The notes below the pieces were generated by a model that searched no databases, was not told the origin of the DNA, and saw nothing but the letters and a program-made list of their open reading frames with translations. A DNA stretch of 64,000 bases, from contig NC_088330.1 in the NCBI RefSeq assembly GCF_036884655.1, positions 37,058,501 to 37,122,500 on the forward strand, in the 5' to 3' direction. Source of the DNA: Musa acuminata AAA Group. Its lineage: Eukaryota; Streptophyta; Magnoliopsida; Zingiberales; Musaceae. Both the position numbers and the translations under genes were made by a program. Of the stretch, positions 49,201 to 62,800 are shown one piece after another; within the stretch, counting starts at the first letter, position 1, and each line of letters begins with the position of its first letter.

Positions 49201-51531
49201 TAGAAACTCCTACATCTTTTGGCTTATCATTTAAGACATCAATATCTCCCTGATATAATGAAGCATCAAGTATTCAGACTCTGTGACATTCAAGAACTAT
49301 TTCAGTTCTTACTTTGCAGAAAACAGCAATGAAACAAAATTGCAGAATTTCAAGTTACAAATTTGGGTAGAAGATGTCACGATTATCAAACTGGAGATAT
49401 TTTAGGTTCAATTTGTTAAATCACTGCATGGCGATAGCCCACTCTACCATCTTCTGTCTTATTGACTCATAATTGTTACCTGCATGAAATAGGGTTCACG
49501 CATATAATAGCATAAGCATCCTTTTTATTGGTAAGTTGTGAATGTCAGAAGTTGAAACAGAAAATTTGAATAAAAAGCAAAGGACACCAAAATCCAACTA
49601 TATATGTTTCGATAAGGGTTATTCCTATATTTATGGGTCCATCAAAACATGATAGTAAAAGATTACCTTTGTAGTTAGCTTCCGTATCCCAAGTCCACCA
49701 GTCTTGCCTGTGGTCTTCCTTGCACCAATTGGTTTTCTAGCAGAAGACAGGAGTGTAGAATGAGTGTGAGCTTTAGGTGAATGTGTAGTTTCAGGTTCAT
49801 GCTTCCCATTAGAGATTTCCTTGGGTGCATCTGCAAACTTAAGTTCAGGAATTCCACTAACTGCATCTGATGAATGAGATGCAGCAACAGGCAATGAAGG
49901 TAATAAACTATCTTCTGCAGAGCTTTTAGCAACCTCTTTAGAAAGTATCTGCCTATACAATTCAGCCGCTCTAGATGTGTATTTTGTCTCAATTTTACCA
50001 CCATCTGTCCATCCATGCTGTTTGAAAAAAACTTGAGCACGATTATTGCCTCCAAATACCATCATCTTGAGTTGCTCAGGAGACCATGAGTCTAAATTGG
50101 TAGACCTAGAATTCACAGAAACAAACTTCTTAAGATCCTAGAATTCACAAAAACAAAATCCAATTAACTACTGAAAAAGTAAATCATGCCATAAGAAAAA
50201 AAATTAAATAACATAGGAAAAGTGCTAAGCATAGTTCACAACATTGCATGATACCAATATGATATGCCATGATGGCATAGAAATGGTATAAGATCAATTC
50301 AATTTTGGAAATTTAACTGCTCAACCTTTTAGCAAGAATAATTGAAAATTTCTAGAATAGATCAAGCTCAATTGGGGTTGGCCAAATTTAACCAATTTCA
50401 GGCAGCTCGAAAGCAGCAAAAGAAGAAAAAGAAATAGTCAAAGGAAAGAAGGGGAATAAGGGAAGGTAGATCAAGGGGGAAAAACATAACAAACCTATGA
50501 CAACAATTGTGAAATAGAGAAGATACTGCTACTATTGCATTTGTTAGTCGATGCAATCATCATATTCATCACTTTCAATCGTTGTTGCAATATTAACATT
50601 ATCATCCACGACCGCAATACACCGAAGGAAAAAGGATTTAAGATATCAGATGGGAACCGAAAGGTGTGTTGCAGCTCAAAGATGTTCAAGTTGTAGCATT
50701 CATTAAGGCTTTGACAAGGGTGTCGAGAAAATATGTTGAGAGGATGTCATGGGCTGCTGTTGCAGACCCACAATGCACGCAAGAACTGTTGTGAAGCAAC
50801 AGTCACAGTGCACAGAGATGACAAACATGGTCATGCAGTAGCACATTCTTTTGTGTAGTGTCGTTTTCATGGACAATATATACTGTAACAAGACATGCAA
50901 TAGACCAGGAGCCTCATTTTGACATGTATCTTCAGTCCTTGCAGTCGTTTAAGTCAGTCCATGAGAGGAACATTTAGTCATTGCATGAAGCACAAACAAG
51001 TGAAAATAGCATCTTCGGCCTGTAAGAAGGAGATATGCTAAGTAGAAATAACTAACAAAACATTAGTCATCTCAACACCCAAGAACTCCCCTGAGCAAGC
51101 CATTTAAGTGTGGCAACCTAAAATGTCAGCCATAGACAGTTTGTCGTATGACTGTTTTGATGGCAATAGGATGTTGCAGTAAATGCTTGTACAATCCCGA
51201 ATTTTTTACATGGGCAACATGATGACGGCAGTTTACCCGCAAACTATTTGCAAGCAACTCTCTTGCAGGTGCTTCAGAATTGCAGAATGTTATAACTAGG
51301 GTAGTCCCTTTGTGAACAAATGTCACGTGGGGTTTAGGCAAATTAGATAAGTCTGTGATAGCACGGGTTTGACCTAGGTTTGTTTCTTAAATGAGGATTC
51401 ACACGGAATTAACCTAGATCAACAAAAATCTAAGATAAATCAGTGTGGACCTAGATGGAATTTGCATGGACCTGTAGATCCATTTATATATAGCTTAGTT
51501 TTATGCAAATGCAGGCCACACACACACACAC

Positions 51532-51585
<54 letters not shown>

Positions 51586-52722
51586 ATATATATATGTGTA
51601 TATATATATTTGTGTATATATATATGTGTATATATATATTTGTGTATATATATATGTGTATATATATATATATATGTATATATATGTACATATATATACA
51701 TATATATGTATATATATACATATACATGCATATACATATATATGGGGGTGTGTGTGTAGCTTACATTTATGCAACTAGGCTAGCTCTGCTTGTATCTCGG
51801 CTATATCCAAACAGATCTCAGCAAGATTCATGTAAATCACAACCGAAGCTGAGACGATCCACCTCAGGATGCACATCTAAGCTACATTTTCATAGGTTCA
51901 ATCTCACTTCAATGAAAAATTAGGAGAGGAAATGTATCTAAAATGGAACCATGACATTAGGATAATAAAATGAAAGAAAAAAGGCTTCAATAAAAACAAA
52001 ACCAAACTAATTTTTTAGGTTGAGTTTCATATTTACCTTGGTTTGAAGGAAAACAAGATTATTCTGGTTTGAAGCTCGATTTGCTAAAAATTAAAGAAAC
52101 AAAGAGGTTTGAGATCTTATTGCCAATTATTAAGATTTCAAGGAACTGTTGATCATCACGGTGAAATAAATACTATATAAAGCTTTCAGTCTCTCTATTT
52201 ATACAAAATAAGAAGAGCATCAAAGTACGGCAGCATGGCCTCGTTTGAAGTTAAGAATTGATAATTCTGAAGGATAGATGTGTTCAATCGGCAAAATCCA
52301 AAAACAACAAACCTCAAGCCGTCAATACTCCATCAAATCACTGAAAGAGACACACATCGTACCTAACAAAGCTAATGTGCACGCCGAGGCTGCGGTGAAC
52401 AGCGGAGCAATCAATGCAGAGGAAGATCCCATACGTCACCGACGACCAGGTGGGGTTCTTCGCGTTGCAATCGAAGCACATCTGCGAAGAAAGAAAGATC
52501 CATAGTAAGAATCGCTAGATCTGGATTCCCATTCCCAGATCCCGAAACCGCAACCGATCTCCGTAACCTAGAACAAAATGATAAGCAGAAAGGCAATCCA
52601 AACAACACAAGAACAACAAGGAGGAGGCAGAGAGCCGAGGTTGGATGGATGACCTTGTTCTCGGACTTGGATTTGAGCTTCTTGAAGACGGCGTTCTTGT
52701 CGGTGTGGTTCTCGGAGGCCAT
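46240..52722 (-). CDS. AGD8: ARF GTPase-activating protein, AGD8/9/10 type (ArfGAP2/3-like)
   Basis: Seven exons on the minus strand: 52722-52654, 52481-52363, 50105-49667, 49017-48760, 47098-46973, 46623-46522 and 46347-46240 (1221 nt, 406 residues, all phases close). The start [20 protein letters not shown] leads into the ArfGAP zinc finger with CFDC, 16 residues, then CIDC, followed by [13 protein letters not shown], which holds the catalytic arginine. The domain continues with [19 protein letters not shown]. Later exons show [59 protein letters not shown] and the C-terminal amphipathic segment [19 protein letters not shown]. This order is typical of AGD8/9/10. The family stimulates GTP hydrolysis by ARF1 in COPI-related Golgi traffic. 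The first long intron (50106-52362) carries a compound microsatellite. Confidence 0.95.
51520..51735. repeat. Compound CA/TA/TG microsatellite inside the ArfGAP intron
   Basis: Alternating CA, TA, TG and longer TATATTTGTG-type blocks over about 215 bp. Within it a roughly 34-bp unit (TGTGTATATATATATTTG-like) recurs. All six-frame open reading frames here are low-complexity artefacts. Confidence 0.9.
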
Positions 52723-53560
52723 GGCGGTAGAATTGCTGGTGTGTTGCGGGTCGGAATCGGAGAGAAGGAGAGGAAAGAGCAATCGACGGATGGATGGATG
52801 GATCGATCAATGAAGCATCGTCTTCTTTCCTCTCTCTCTCTCTCTCTCTCTCCCCTTCTTTCTTTCCCGCTCGCTGGAAAATTTACGGTCTACGGATCAA
52901 AACGATGGAAGAGAGAGGAGTTCAAAATGAGTCAAAACAAAAGCAAAGGCCTTCCAGCGTTCATGTGGCAGGGAAGGGGAAATAGGGGTGATCGGGGTTT
53001 CGGAACCGTCTGATTCCATTTTCATATAGTCAATTTACATTTTCTGAAACCACGAATCGAACCAAAATCATCGGTTCCGGTTTGAACGGTTAATTTTTTT
53101 TCTTTTTATTAAAAATAATTTTAAAATATTAAAAAAATATCTATAATTTTATTTTTAAATTTTAAAAATAAATATATAACTATAATGAGTATAGTAACAT
53201 AAAAATCATAATCAAATAAATAACATTATCACGATTCAAACCCAAGTTTCTTCGATTTAAAACCAACAATTTTTTTTTGTTATATTTTTTACTTTTTATT
53301 CTACTTAACCAGTTTAAAATCGAAACTATTGGTTGTTGATGTGGGGATTTGATTTACTAGTTAATTTTTATATAAATTTTAATCCTCTTGTTATTTCTGC
53401 AATGGTAGAATAAAGCAATTTTATTTTTTTAAATAAAATACGTAAAAATATTCATATATATGTTTTCATCGTTACCAACATTTAACAGATACTAATAGAG
53501 AATATAGTTTCAATTAATAATAAGCCTTTAGAATGTTATATATGTGCGTTACGATATACA

Positions 53561-53658
<98 letters not shown>

Positions 53659-55297
53659 ATGTCGGTGTGACTTTGTTGTTGCATTTGGAGGATGCACCAA
53701 CAACAGCAAGATGGCACTTTTGCTACCAACCCAATTCGCTTACATTTCAAGTCATCCAAGTAGACATGGATACAAATCACCCAATAAATTCACGAGTACG
53801 AAAACTTTCTAACATTTATAGAGCTAATAAATTTGGCAAAAGGTCTTCTACATATTCACAGAATATGTAACAATAATAATACCTTTAGAAAAAACAAGTA
53901 AAATTTAGCATAATTTGAAGGATAAACATGTTATAAGTTAATGTCATTTGGGTATCAATCAACTAAAATTCGATCATTATGATTTCTAAGGAGATATTAT
54001 AATAATGATTGAATCTCACCCTCGCTATTGACTGGGAACTATCCGATATGGATTTAAATATAAATCTCATATCAAATGTGTTTCGTATAATTTCAATTGG
54101 AGTAGAAAGCGGATTCAGTTGAATAGCATCAAAATTTAACTAAAAGGAATCTTGCCGAGCAAATTTTAGGTGAAAGAAAAAGACGCAAGATGAGTTGTGC
54201 ACGCATTAAATGAGTAAGACTTCAAACAGAAGTCGGTGGAGTATGATTTAAGATGGGTGGTTGGACGACTGGTGGTGGAGATAAAAGAGTAGAAGTTTTG
54301 GATGGTTCATAGAACTATGTGGCCAAGCAACAGACAAGATTGCATGGTGATGCCACCAAAAAGTAGATCAAATCAGGTTCAGGGACAGGTGATCTAATTA
54401 AGGGTAAAGTCTAGACCAAGTGGGAATGCTGCTATCGCAGGAAACTGAAGACACCATATAAAATGATTAAAGGAGAAGAGACATTGTGAAGAATGACTTG
54501 CACATATGTTATACTAAATAGGTTTCAAGATCCATATCACTTAGTGCCACTCATTGTACACAGATCCAAATTGGCCAACCTGCATTCCCGGACTCCACAA
54601 GCATCTCCATAAAAGACGCTGCATCATCACGAGAAGTTTGCCATCCTAATGAGAGAGGCCTACAGCCACTTCTCCTTGCGCCTGTGAGACTCTTATGTGC
54701 TCATCACTTGCCAAAGTCAAAGGCAGAAAGATGGATGCAATAAATATATCATAGGCTCTGCCAATCCTTTTCATGTGCAAGCTATGCATGAATCAAATAT
54801 AAGTTTATGGTGCAAGTCAATTAAGAAGAAGAGCATTACACAAGTATTGATTTCAATCTCATGATCCGTTGTGATACCAAATGATCCCATACACGAAAGA
54901 AAATATTTATCTAAATCATCTAACTCATCTTTGGATCATGCATTAAAGAAAATATTTATCTCTAATCGAGTCTACTGTTAATTTTATAAACCAATAGATC
55001 ATATCAATTAAGACATTTGAATGGAGACAAAACAATTATTGATTCCACTATCATCCAATCAGTTGAGCTACTCTTAGTTATGCATCGAGTTGTGGCCTTA
55101 TTTATGCTAAGCTTTATGTTAGACAGGATACATGTGAACGGCACAGTTGAGTTTTCCCCTACACGTGAGATTGTGACGGAAAGAAAGCATGCAGTTTTTT
55201 ACCTCTTTTCGTGGAGTCACCACCAGCATACGATGCTCTTCTGGTTGTCTCTCTATAAATCTCAGCTCTCGAGTATCTCCATCGTCCTCGCGTAGAC
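52723..55297. other. ArfGAP leader, then spacer and ALMT promoter
   Basis: The leader of the ArfGAP gene has a CT run at about 52829-52853. From 52990 to 53095 there are GGTTTCGGAACC / GGTTCCGG / GAACGG phrases like degenerate hAT subterminal sequence, but no matching inverted end was found. A pure TA run of about 46 units covers 53565-53656. The rest is AT-rich with no gene. Near the right end, CTATAAAT (55253-55260) is a plausible TATA box for the ALMT gene. Confidence 0.5.
53565..53656. repeat. (TA)n microsatellite
   Basis: About 46 uninterrupted TA dinucleotides. It is self-complementary and likely unstable in length. Confidence 0.97.
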
Positions 55298-57234
55298 ATG
55301 GCACTGACTGGAACTGCAGATGACAGCAAAGGCAAGAACACCAAGTGCAAGCTACTCACAAAGGATTCGATGGAGAAGATGGTAAGGCTTCCAGTTAAGC
55401 TGTGGCTGAGTGCACTGGAAGTGGGAAGAGAGGACCCAAGACGGCTTATCCATGCCCTCAAGGTGGGCGTCGCATTGACACTCGTCTCCTTATTGTACCT
55501 CTTGGAACCACTGTTCGAAGGAGTCGGACGGAATGCGATGTGGGCCGTGATGACTGTGGTTGTGGTGCTCGAATTCACTGCAGGTGATTGATCTCTCTTG
55601 ATCTGTAGGTTGCAGAGTGAGTGCTTCCCTTCTAATATGATCAGCTTCCTGTGTTCTCTTGGTGGCATCACAGGTGCAACTCTGTGCAAGGGAGTAAACA
55701 GAGGAATTGGGACACTGTGTGCGGCATCTCTTGCATTTGTGATCGAGTTCATGGCAGAAAAGTCAGGCAGAGCTTGTCGCGGCGTTTTCATAGGAGTATC
55801 TGTGTTTTTAGTCGGTATAATTCTGGTTTGCTCAATCTACCGCTGACTAACCTTCTTCTTCAAATCCTTCAGAAACATGTGTTGCGTTCCATCTTGTAGG
55901 ATTCTTGGCGACGTACTTGAGATTTGTCCCTTACATAAAGAGGAACTACGATTATGGAGTGGTGATCTTTCTGCTGACCTTCAACCTGATAACGGTGTCG
56001 AGTTACCGCGTGCAGAACGTGTTGCGGTTGACTCGCGATCGCCTAACCACCATTGCCATCGGCTGCGGCATTTGCCTCTTTATGAGCCTCCTCGTTCTAC
56101 CCAAGTGGTCCGGTGAAGACCTGCACAATTCCACAGTCTACAAGCTTGAAATGTTAGCGAGATCCATTGAAGCTTGTGTGACCGAGTACTTCCGGGATCA
56201 AACTCAAGATGACGGCAAGTCATCGAAGGACCAAATATACAAGGGATGCAGAGCGGTGTTGGACTCCAAATCCAGTGATGAGTCTCTCGTAAGTGGTGGA
56301 TTCCTCCAAGTTTTGATCTATATGCTGATGTGGTTTTGTTTATGGATCAAATGCGAAGATGATGATGATGATGAGCATTCTCAGGCACTCTTCGGAAGCT
56401 GGGAGCCGAGGCACTCCAGACACTGCTACAGCTTTCCATGGCAACAGTACGTGAAGCTTGGTGCTGTTCTGAGACATTTCGGGTACACAGCCGTAGCACT
56501 TCATGGATGTTTGGAATCAGAAATCCAGGTGGGTGAATGCCATCATTGAGTCTCACGGACCTCGTTCATTCATACCGCCCATCTTACTCCTTTCTATGTT
56601 GTCTCTGTTGTAGACTCCACTATCTGTAAGATTGCTCTTTCGAGACCCGTGCAGCCGCGTCGCTGGTGAGGTGTGCAAGGTGTTCGATGAGCTCGCGCGG
56701 AGCATAAGAAACCGCCGTCACTGCTCTCCCAATGTGCTCTCCGACCACCTTCACGAGGCGCTGCAAGACCTGAATTCCGCCATCAGGTCCCAACCGCGTC
56801 TCTTCCTTGGCTCCAAGAAAGCCCGTCCCGCCGCAAATGAGCGCGCGGAGGATTGGAGACCCCAAAAAAACACATCTGCCGGTGTAGCTCTGCCTTCGGC
56901 CATGTCTGATATCACATCACTGCAGGAATGGAGGGGCAAAAGGGTAGAGTCAACTGAGAGGAAGGTCTTGAGGCCAACCCTGAGCAGAATAGCAATAACT
57001 AGCCTTGAATTCTCGGAGGCACTGCCATTTGCAGCGTTTGCCTCGTTGCTCGTGGAGATGGTGGCCAGGTTGGAGCTTGTCATTGAGGAGGTGGAAGAAC
57101 TCGGCAGGGCAGCAAATTTCAAGGAGTTCTCTCAGGCGGATGAAATCGCCATCGAAATGGGATTTGATGACAAGAAGCCATGCGTGAATGGCAAAGATTT
57201 CCAGAGCCATGTGGTACACCAAGCAGCAGAGTGA
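55298..57234 (+). CDS. ALMT: Aluminium-activated malate transporter (ALMT-type anion channel)
   Basis: Five exons: 55298-55583, 55674-55814, 55900-56288, 56385-56528 and 56614-57234 (1581 nt, 526 residues, all phases close). The N-terminal half holds about six membrane segments with family signatures [72 protein letters not shown] and [15 protein letters not shown]. The WEP motif is present (GSWEPRH, about residues 275-281), followed by the hydrophilic helical C-terminal domain. Family members are ligand- or voltage-gated channels for malate and other anions. The sequence looks closest to the plasma-membrane clade (ALMT2/7/8-like), but transported ion and site are not decided. A possible TATA box lies 45 bp upstream of the ATG. 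Confidence 0.95.
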
Positions 57235-57584
57235 ACGGAGACTGGCTTCCATGTCATGTTAAGTATTTTTACTGCACTTGTCCGGGAACGAGAATACAGC
57301 AGCTTCCATATCACGGTGTCTACACAAGTGCATGATCATCTCATAACAACAGTGCATCCGTTGTTAAGAGTTTGTTCTCGTTCGATGACGTTGGTAGGCG
57401 TTGCTGTCGTCCAATAAAATTGCTATTGAAGCTTGAACAATGGATTAAAGCTTAACAATTTATTTCATTTTATCGACTAATTTAAGCAATAGATTCAAAG
57501 TCATCTAAATGTAATGCTAATTTTGACATAATAACCTCCAAGAAAACAAAGGAGTAAAAAGTCCCTATAATAAATGGATAAGGT
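57235..57584 (+). other. 3' UTR and flank of the ALMT gene
   Basis: Non-coding sequence with an AATAAA at about 57413-57418 that could serve as polyadenylation signal. It grades into the left arm of the foldback element. Confidence 0.5.
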
Positions 57585-58765
57585 TAAGGTCTATTTTAAT
57601 CCATGTAATCTTAGTCATAAACTACTCGTGCCTAAAATAACTCATGTATTTTTAAAAATGTAATATATAAGTTTCTCCCGTCAAATCTGAGTTAACAGAC
57701 GTTATAGTCTGCTTACGTGACATACTGACTCACAATAAATCATTAATATAATGATCCGTATAATTTAAATTTAAAAAATAATTAAAGTTTATTTTAGCCT
57801 CTATGATTTTAGTTATGAACCACTTAAGCCCTTATGGTTTATTCATGTCTAAAATAACCTCTATATTTTTAGTTATGAACCTCTATGAGTTAACAAACGT
57901 TAAAGTTTGCTTATGTGGAATGCTGACTCATAATAAATTATTAATATAATGATACATGTAATTTAAGTCAAAAAATATATTTAAGACCATCATGAATGGT
58001 AGGAGGAGGTGTCGTCATGAAAGTGACCTCCAGTGGTAGCATCGAGTCGTTGCTATTTAGCAAGGTGTCATATGCACATAGCCTCTCCGGCGTTGACAAC
58101 GAGCTCAAGAGCTTCCGGTCCTGTCTTAGGTGGATATGCGTCGACCAATTTGATGCTAGGCACATAGTGATCTCCTAGTCCCTTTTTATCCTCTTGGGCA
58201 TCTTCATCCCCATCGCCTCTCAGTTCGTCCTCTTTTGTGCTCTCACCCATCGTATTTAGGATGTAGTGGTTCAACTCCTCCTCATCTCCGCCTTTGGCCT
58301 CTCCTACCTCTGCCTCTTTGCCTTCGTACATCGTTACGACCTCCGTCATTTTCTCTTCCTCGTCAAGATGGACCTTAACCCTTTTTAAAAATTAAATTAC
58401 ATGTATCATTATATTAATGATTTACTATGAGTCAACATATTACTAAGCAGGCTATTAACTTAGACTTTACTAGATGGACTTATATATTATATTTTTTAAA
58501 ATATAACAGTTATTTTAGACATAAGTAAATCATAAAGACTTAAATAATCTATGACCAAAACCACATGGGCTAAAATAAAACTTTTTTTTAAACGTAAGTT
58601 ATACGTATCATTATATTAATGATTTATTGTGAGTCATATCACGTAAGCAGATTCTAACATCTATTAACTCAGACTTGACCAGAGAAGTTTATATGTTATA
58701 TTTTTAAAAATATAAAGATTATTTTAGTCATAAGTAAATCATAAAAATTTAAATGATTAGAGTAA
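57585..58765. mobile_element. Foldback-type element with long inverted arms and captured gene fragment
   Basis: The left arm (about 57585-57975) and right arm (about 58375-58765) are inverted copies, diverged but collinear. Each arm is itself made of two tandem units of about 200 bp, recognisable by the recurring phrases TTAATATAATGAT, GACTCA(C/T)AATAAAT and CTAAAATAA. The 400-bp centre is GC-richer and carries a broken DUF3537-like coding fragment. The right arm appears to lack the outermost ~45 bp of the left. No transposase is present, so it would be non-autonomous. Superfamily (Mutator-like/Pack-MULE or foldback) is inferred from architecture only. Confidence 0.75.
57996..58376 (+). pseudogene. 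Captured DUF3537-family gene fragment with two in-frame stops
   Basis: One continuous plus-strand frame reads DNELKSFRSCLRWICVDQFD, then a stop at 58176-58178 where the family has Trp, then FILLGIFIPIASQFVLFCA, a second stop near 58249-58251, then DVVVQLLLISAFGLSYLCLF, ending FVHRYDLRHFLFLVKMDL. It matches the N-terminal part of plant DUF3537 membrane proteins (FRSYLRWLCVDQS.., Y-x-x-V-V-Q-L-S-L, S-x-L-C-L, R-Y-G-L-R-R-F-L-F). The rest of the gene is absent. Frame is kept despite the stops, so decay has been mainly by point changes. It sits exactly between the two inverted arms. Confidence 0.7.
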
Positions 58766-59886
58766 GTAATCATGGAATGCAGTTGTGACACGGAAAGAGC
58801 AGAACGGAGGAAAGGTCAATACTTTTGAACGAGGGGACGATAACACGGCCTACATCTCCATCATTCAGCGTGATGAATGCAACTCATGGAGCAGCGTGAC
58901 AACGCTGATGCCCTCCACAGTTATTTCGATGATGAGTTTTTGTCAAATTGTTTGCACGGGAAGCATCTGATCATTGGCAGCGATGTATCTTTTATGCACA
59001 TCGACGGTGATGACTAAGCTAGTAAAGAATTCATCAGATCTTCCGAGATCCTGAGATGATCGTTAGATTTGGAGGTTAAATCCTACTTAAAGTCAGGTTA
59101 GAATTGCAACTTAGAGAAAGATTTAGTTGTATTATGATTTTATTCAGTTATAGTTTGATCATGAATAGCACCCAAGTCATGTAGGAAATAGTCAAAATGA
59201 GTTCTAAGCATATCTGAAGAGGACAAGAAATAAAAATAAAAGATGGAAGTCACATTATCTAGGAGATACTTCAAATAAGTTTTAAGCATTTGACCTCATC
59301 GAAGGGCTGAGGCTGACATCCACACTTGGATGGTTGTGTATCAATTCAGAAACCTAGGTTGTAAAGAAAAAGATAAACATATTAGAAACGCTCGGCATCT
59401 ATTTACAAAATACTGCATTCTGAGACTGTAAACTGATTAAAAAAACAAATTCTGATTGGAATAAACCGTTCTTACAGTTCTTGAAGGTGAGGAAGGCGAT
59501 GAGCGACCATTATTCATCCAAGTACGAGAGACCTGAAGGATAGGACCTTGAGTTATGCAAGCAAAAAGAAACGACACTGGTAGCACAAGAAACTCTTGGT
59601 TTACAACACTTGAAACACAATCTCCCCAAGAGCCATAAAAGCAGGGTCTTGTGTTCGTGGTGGTAATTATAGTCGGAATAATTTTATTTGGTTGTAGTCT
59701 GAAAATGTGGGTGGTTTTGTTTGGGTTTTTGCCTTCCATAAAAAGACTGATGTAAAACAAGCGAAAAAAATTTCATGCTTGCTGTAACAGAACCGATTAG
59801 TCATTAAAGTATTGATAAACTATCAATATATTTAGCGTGATAATTGAAACAGCCACTAAGTAAAAGAATTCTCTTTGGATATCAAA
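58766..59886. other. Spacer and 3' UTR side of the pyruvate kinase gene
   Basis: No gene is supported. Open frames at 58785-58970 (plus) and 59437-59760 (minus) have no recognisable motif. The right end is the probable 3' UTR of the minus-strand pyruvate kinase. Confidence 0.5.
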
Positions 59887-62800
59887 TCAGTCTTGGACTT
59901 TACGGACTTGAATATGATGAGTAAACTCTGATCTCCAGATCGGGCGTGTACCACTCCGAACTAGAGTTACAGACTCTCCTTGCTTCAGATACTTGAGATT
60001 CTGTACCATTGTATATAACATAGAATGAGCAACACATGTAAGCAGGAAAAATACCAAGAAAAAAAAAATCAGAAGCAACATTTGCAGTACCATCAAATGT
60101 TTTATGGCCCTAGAGAATGTCTCATCTGCATTCTCATAGAACTGCATATGTATAGGCAACACCCCATGGTAAAGCGCCAGCCTCTGTTTAACTCTTTCCC
60201 TGCCAAAAATAATTTTACTAAAGTTACTACAAAAGGGAAAATGCTTAAAATCTTTTATCAAAAGATGTTCTTTTTTACTTTCTCAGTGGAAAGGATGTTA
60301 CTAGATCCCATTTTTCTACACCCTTAACTTAGAAATGACTTATTGAATGTTCTTTCCTTTCAGATATCATGAGGACATCAATAACATCTAAAAGAAGACA
60401 TTTGTGAATTTTAACTTTAAAAGCGCTTATTGATTCGTAAGTGCATATATAGGCACCCGTAACTGAGATGATTTCTTATACATGTTCGTCACAGGTATTA
60501 TGAGGACATCAATAAAATCTAAAAAAAACACACATTTATCAATTTTAACTTAAAGAGAACTTACTGATTCGTAAATGCAAATATAGTTGAAGAAGGTCGA
60601 AAGTGGCTTAAAAGTATAGGCATTGAACCAGTTTGAGTGAAAACAATAATAGGTGTGCCAAGAGTCTTGGCCATGTTGGTTGCATGAAATGCAAACATTG
60701 CACTAATGTGCCCTTGAGAAACATCCCCACAATCTCCAGTCTGCAGAAAACAGGAGAGAAAAATGAATACAACCAGTGACCATTAAGTGGATCTTCTGGA
60801 AACTTGAGTGTTGGTTGATAGAAAAGTTATAACATGATAATTTAAGACAAATTCCCATTTTAAAGTAGAATTAAAAATTATATTTTTACCATTCATCTTT
60901 TACCTAGGCATGCTTACCTGGATAGCTGCAGCAGTTGTGTGGAGAATGTCACTTAGCACTGTTGATTCAGTCCTTATTGCCACATTGTGCATTACTTTAA
61001 CAGCTTTCAATGGGTACCTATGCCCAAAAATCAACTAAATATATTAAAATTAAAACAAATAGATTTACAGGACTACGTCATCAAACCATAAACTGCTAGA
61101 GAATCATATATGTCCAAACATTACAAAATCACATTATACAAACCCTTGGCAAAATCCTTCATTTTAAGCTTTTATTTTTTTACATTTATAAAAATGTATG
61201 AACTGCTGCTCTAGCATTTTATTGCAATTTGTTACATAAGTACTCTGACAACAAAGAACAGTCTATCCTAGTGATATTGTACATTCCATCACAAATCACA
61301 AACAATAAGACCTATTATACAAAGAATACTTACTTCCCATGAGCAGTTTCTCCTGATAGCATGATAGCATCTGCACCTTCTTTGACTGCAATTGCTATGT
61401 CAGAAACTTCTGCTCTTGTTGGAGTGGGATGGTTTATCATGCTTTCTAACATGTTTGTTGCCACAATGACTGGTTTCTGCATGCTTCTACATGTCCTGAT
61501 TATCTCTTCCTGTTAAGATAAATTAAACCTAATTTTCAAAGAACAATGAGACAGCAGAAGTACTCGGACAAAGAAAACATAAATTTCTAGATTATAACAC
61601 TAATGAACTGAAAAAAAAAGAAAAAAGAAAACCTTGAACCAGACTGGCCTTGTATCATTTGCCAGTTCGAACATGAAATTTCCCATTAGATTCTAGCGTT
61701 ATCAGCAATCTTGTATTTGGACAATTACATGGCAAAATTTCTTGTAGAGCAAGTTGCTCAGACTTGGCAGAGACTCAGGTGCAAATATAAATCTGTGTTT
61801 GTACAAGCCCTTACATTTTTTAATATGGTTAAAACAATCCAAATTTGAAATATGTTATGAGGACACAGTCTTAAGGGTCCAAAATGATTATACATTTAAA
61901 ATTATTTATGCATTTAATAAATAAATTTAACTAGATAATAGAGATGTTATGTGATTTCTTGGTATCCTATGTAATTTCTTGATGTTCTAAATATATCATT
62001 GACGAATACAATAATGGTTCATGTTGCATGTTGGTGAGTTAAGAAAGAGATGGTTGAATCAAACCAATTTCTAAAGAAACATTCTTATAATCTGCAAAGG
62101 AGTCCATTTCCAAATAGGTCGATTTTATAGGAAAATGTAAGGAACAAACAAAACAAAACAAAACAATGTTGTAAAAATACAACATTGTATATGTAAGCAG
62201 TTAATGCAAACCTGCAATAGAGGAACATCCTCAATTGGAAGTTCAGCACCAAGGTCTCCGCGTGCCACCATTGCCTACATATTCATCAAGTCATTGAGCA
62301 GCACATTCAAGCACAGAATGCTGACCCACAGATTGCATTAAAAAGTTTTTACACAGATGATTGAGCAACAGATTTTGAAATAGATGCAGAAGCACATGAA
62401 TATACATTCATGCAAATGGTTGATACTTGATAGCACATAAATGTAAACATGCAAAGCAAGAGACAGATGTGTAAGTACCAACTTGTACGAATTGGCATTT
62501 GTTTAACTAAAAAGATAATTTCTTAACCTAGAAGCAGCTCATAATGTGGCTTTTTGTGGAACATCTGGTTGCTTTTGGCAATGAAGTACCATAAAATAAA
62601 TAATCAAGAACATCATTGACATTTAGTGATGAACAACCTTAGATGATATCAATATATGTGATATTCAAGATCTCGTCAAACTCAAGCTTTTTCTGATATT
62701 GATTCATCATCAGAAAAATCATGATAGTCTGTAATGTTCTACAATCAGGTCACAATTCTAAATTTATATTAGAGATGAGGACAATCAAATAGTCCTGGCT

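Noticed and set aside
52990..53400. Possible hAT-type MITE suggested by GGTTTCGGAACC-like phrases
   Set aside because: I could not find a matching inverted end or an 8-bp target duplication, so it is noted only in the spacer description.
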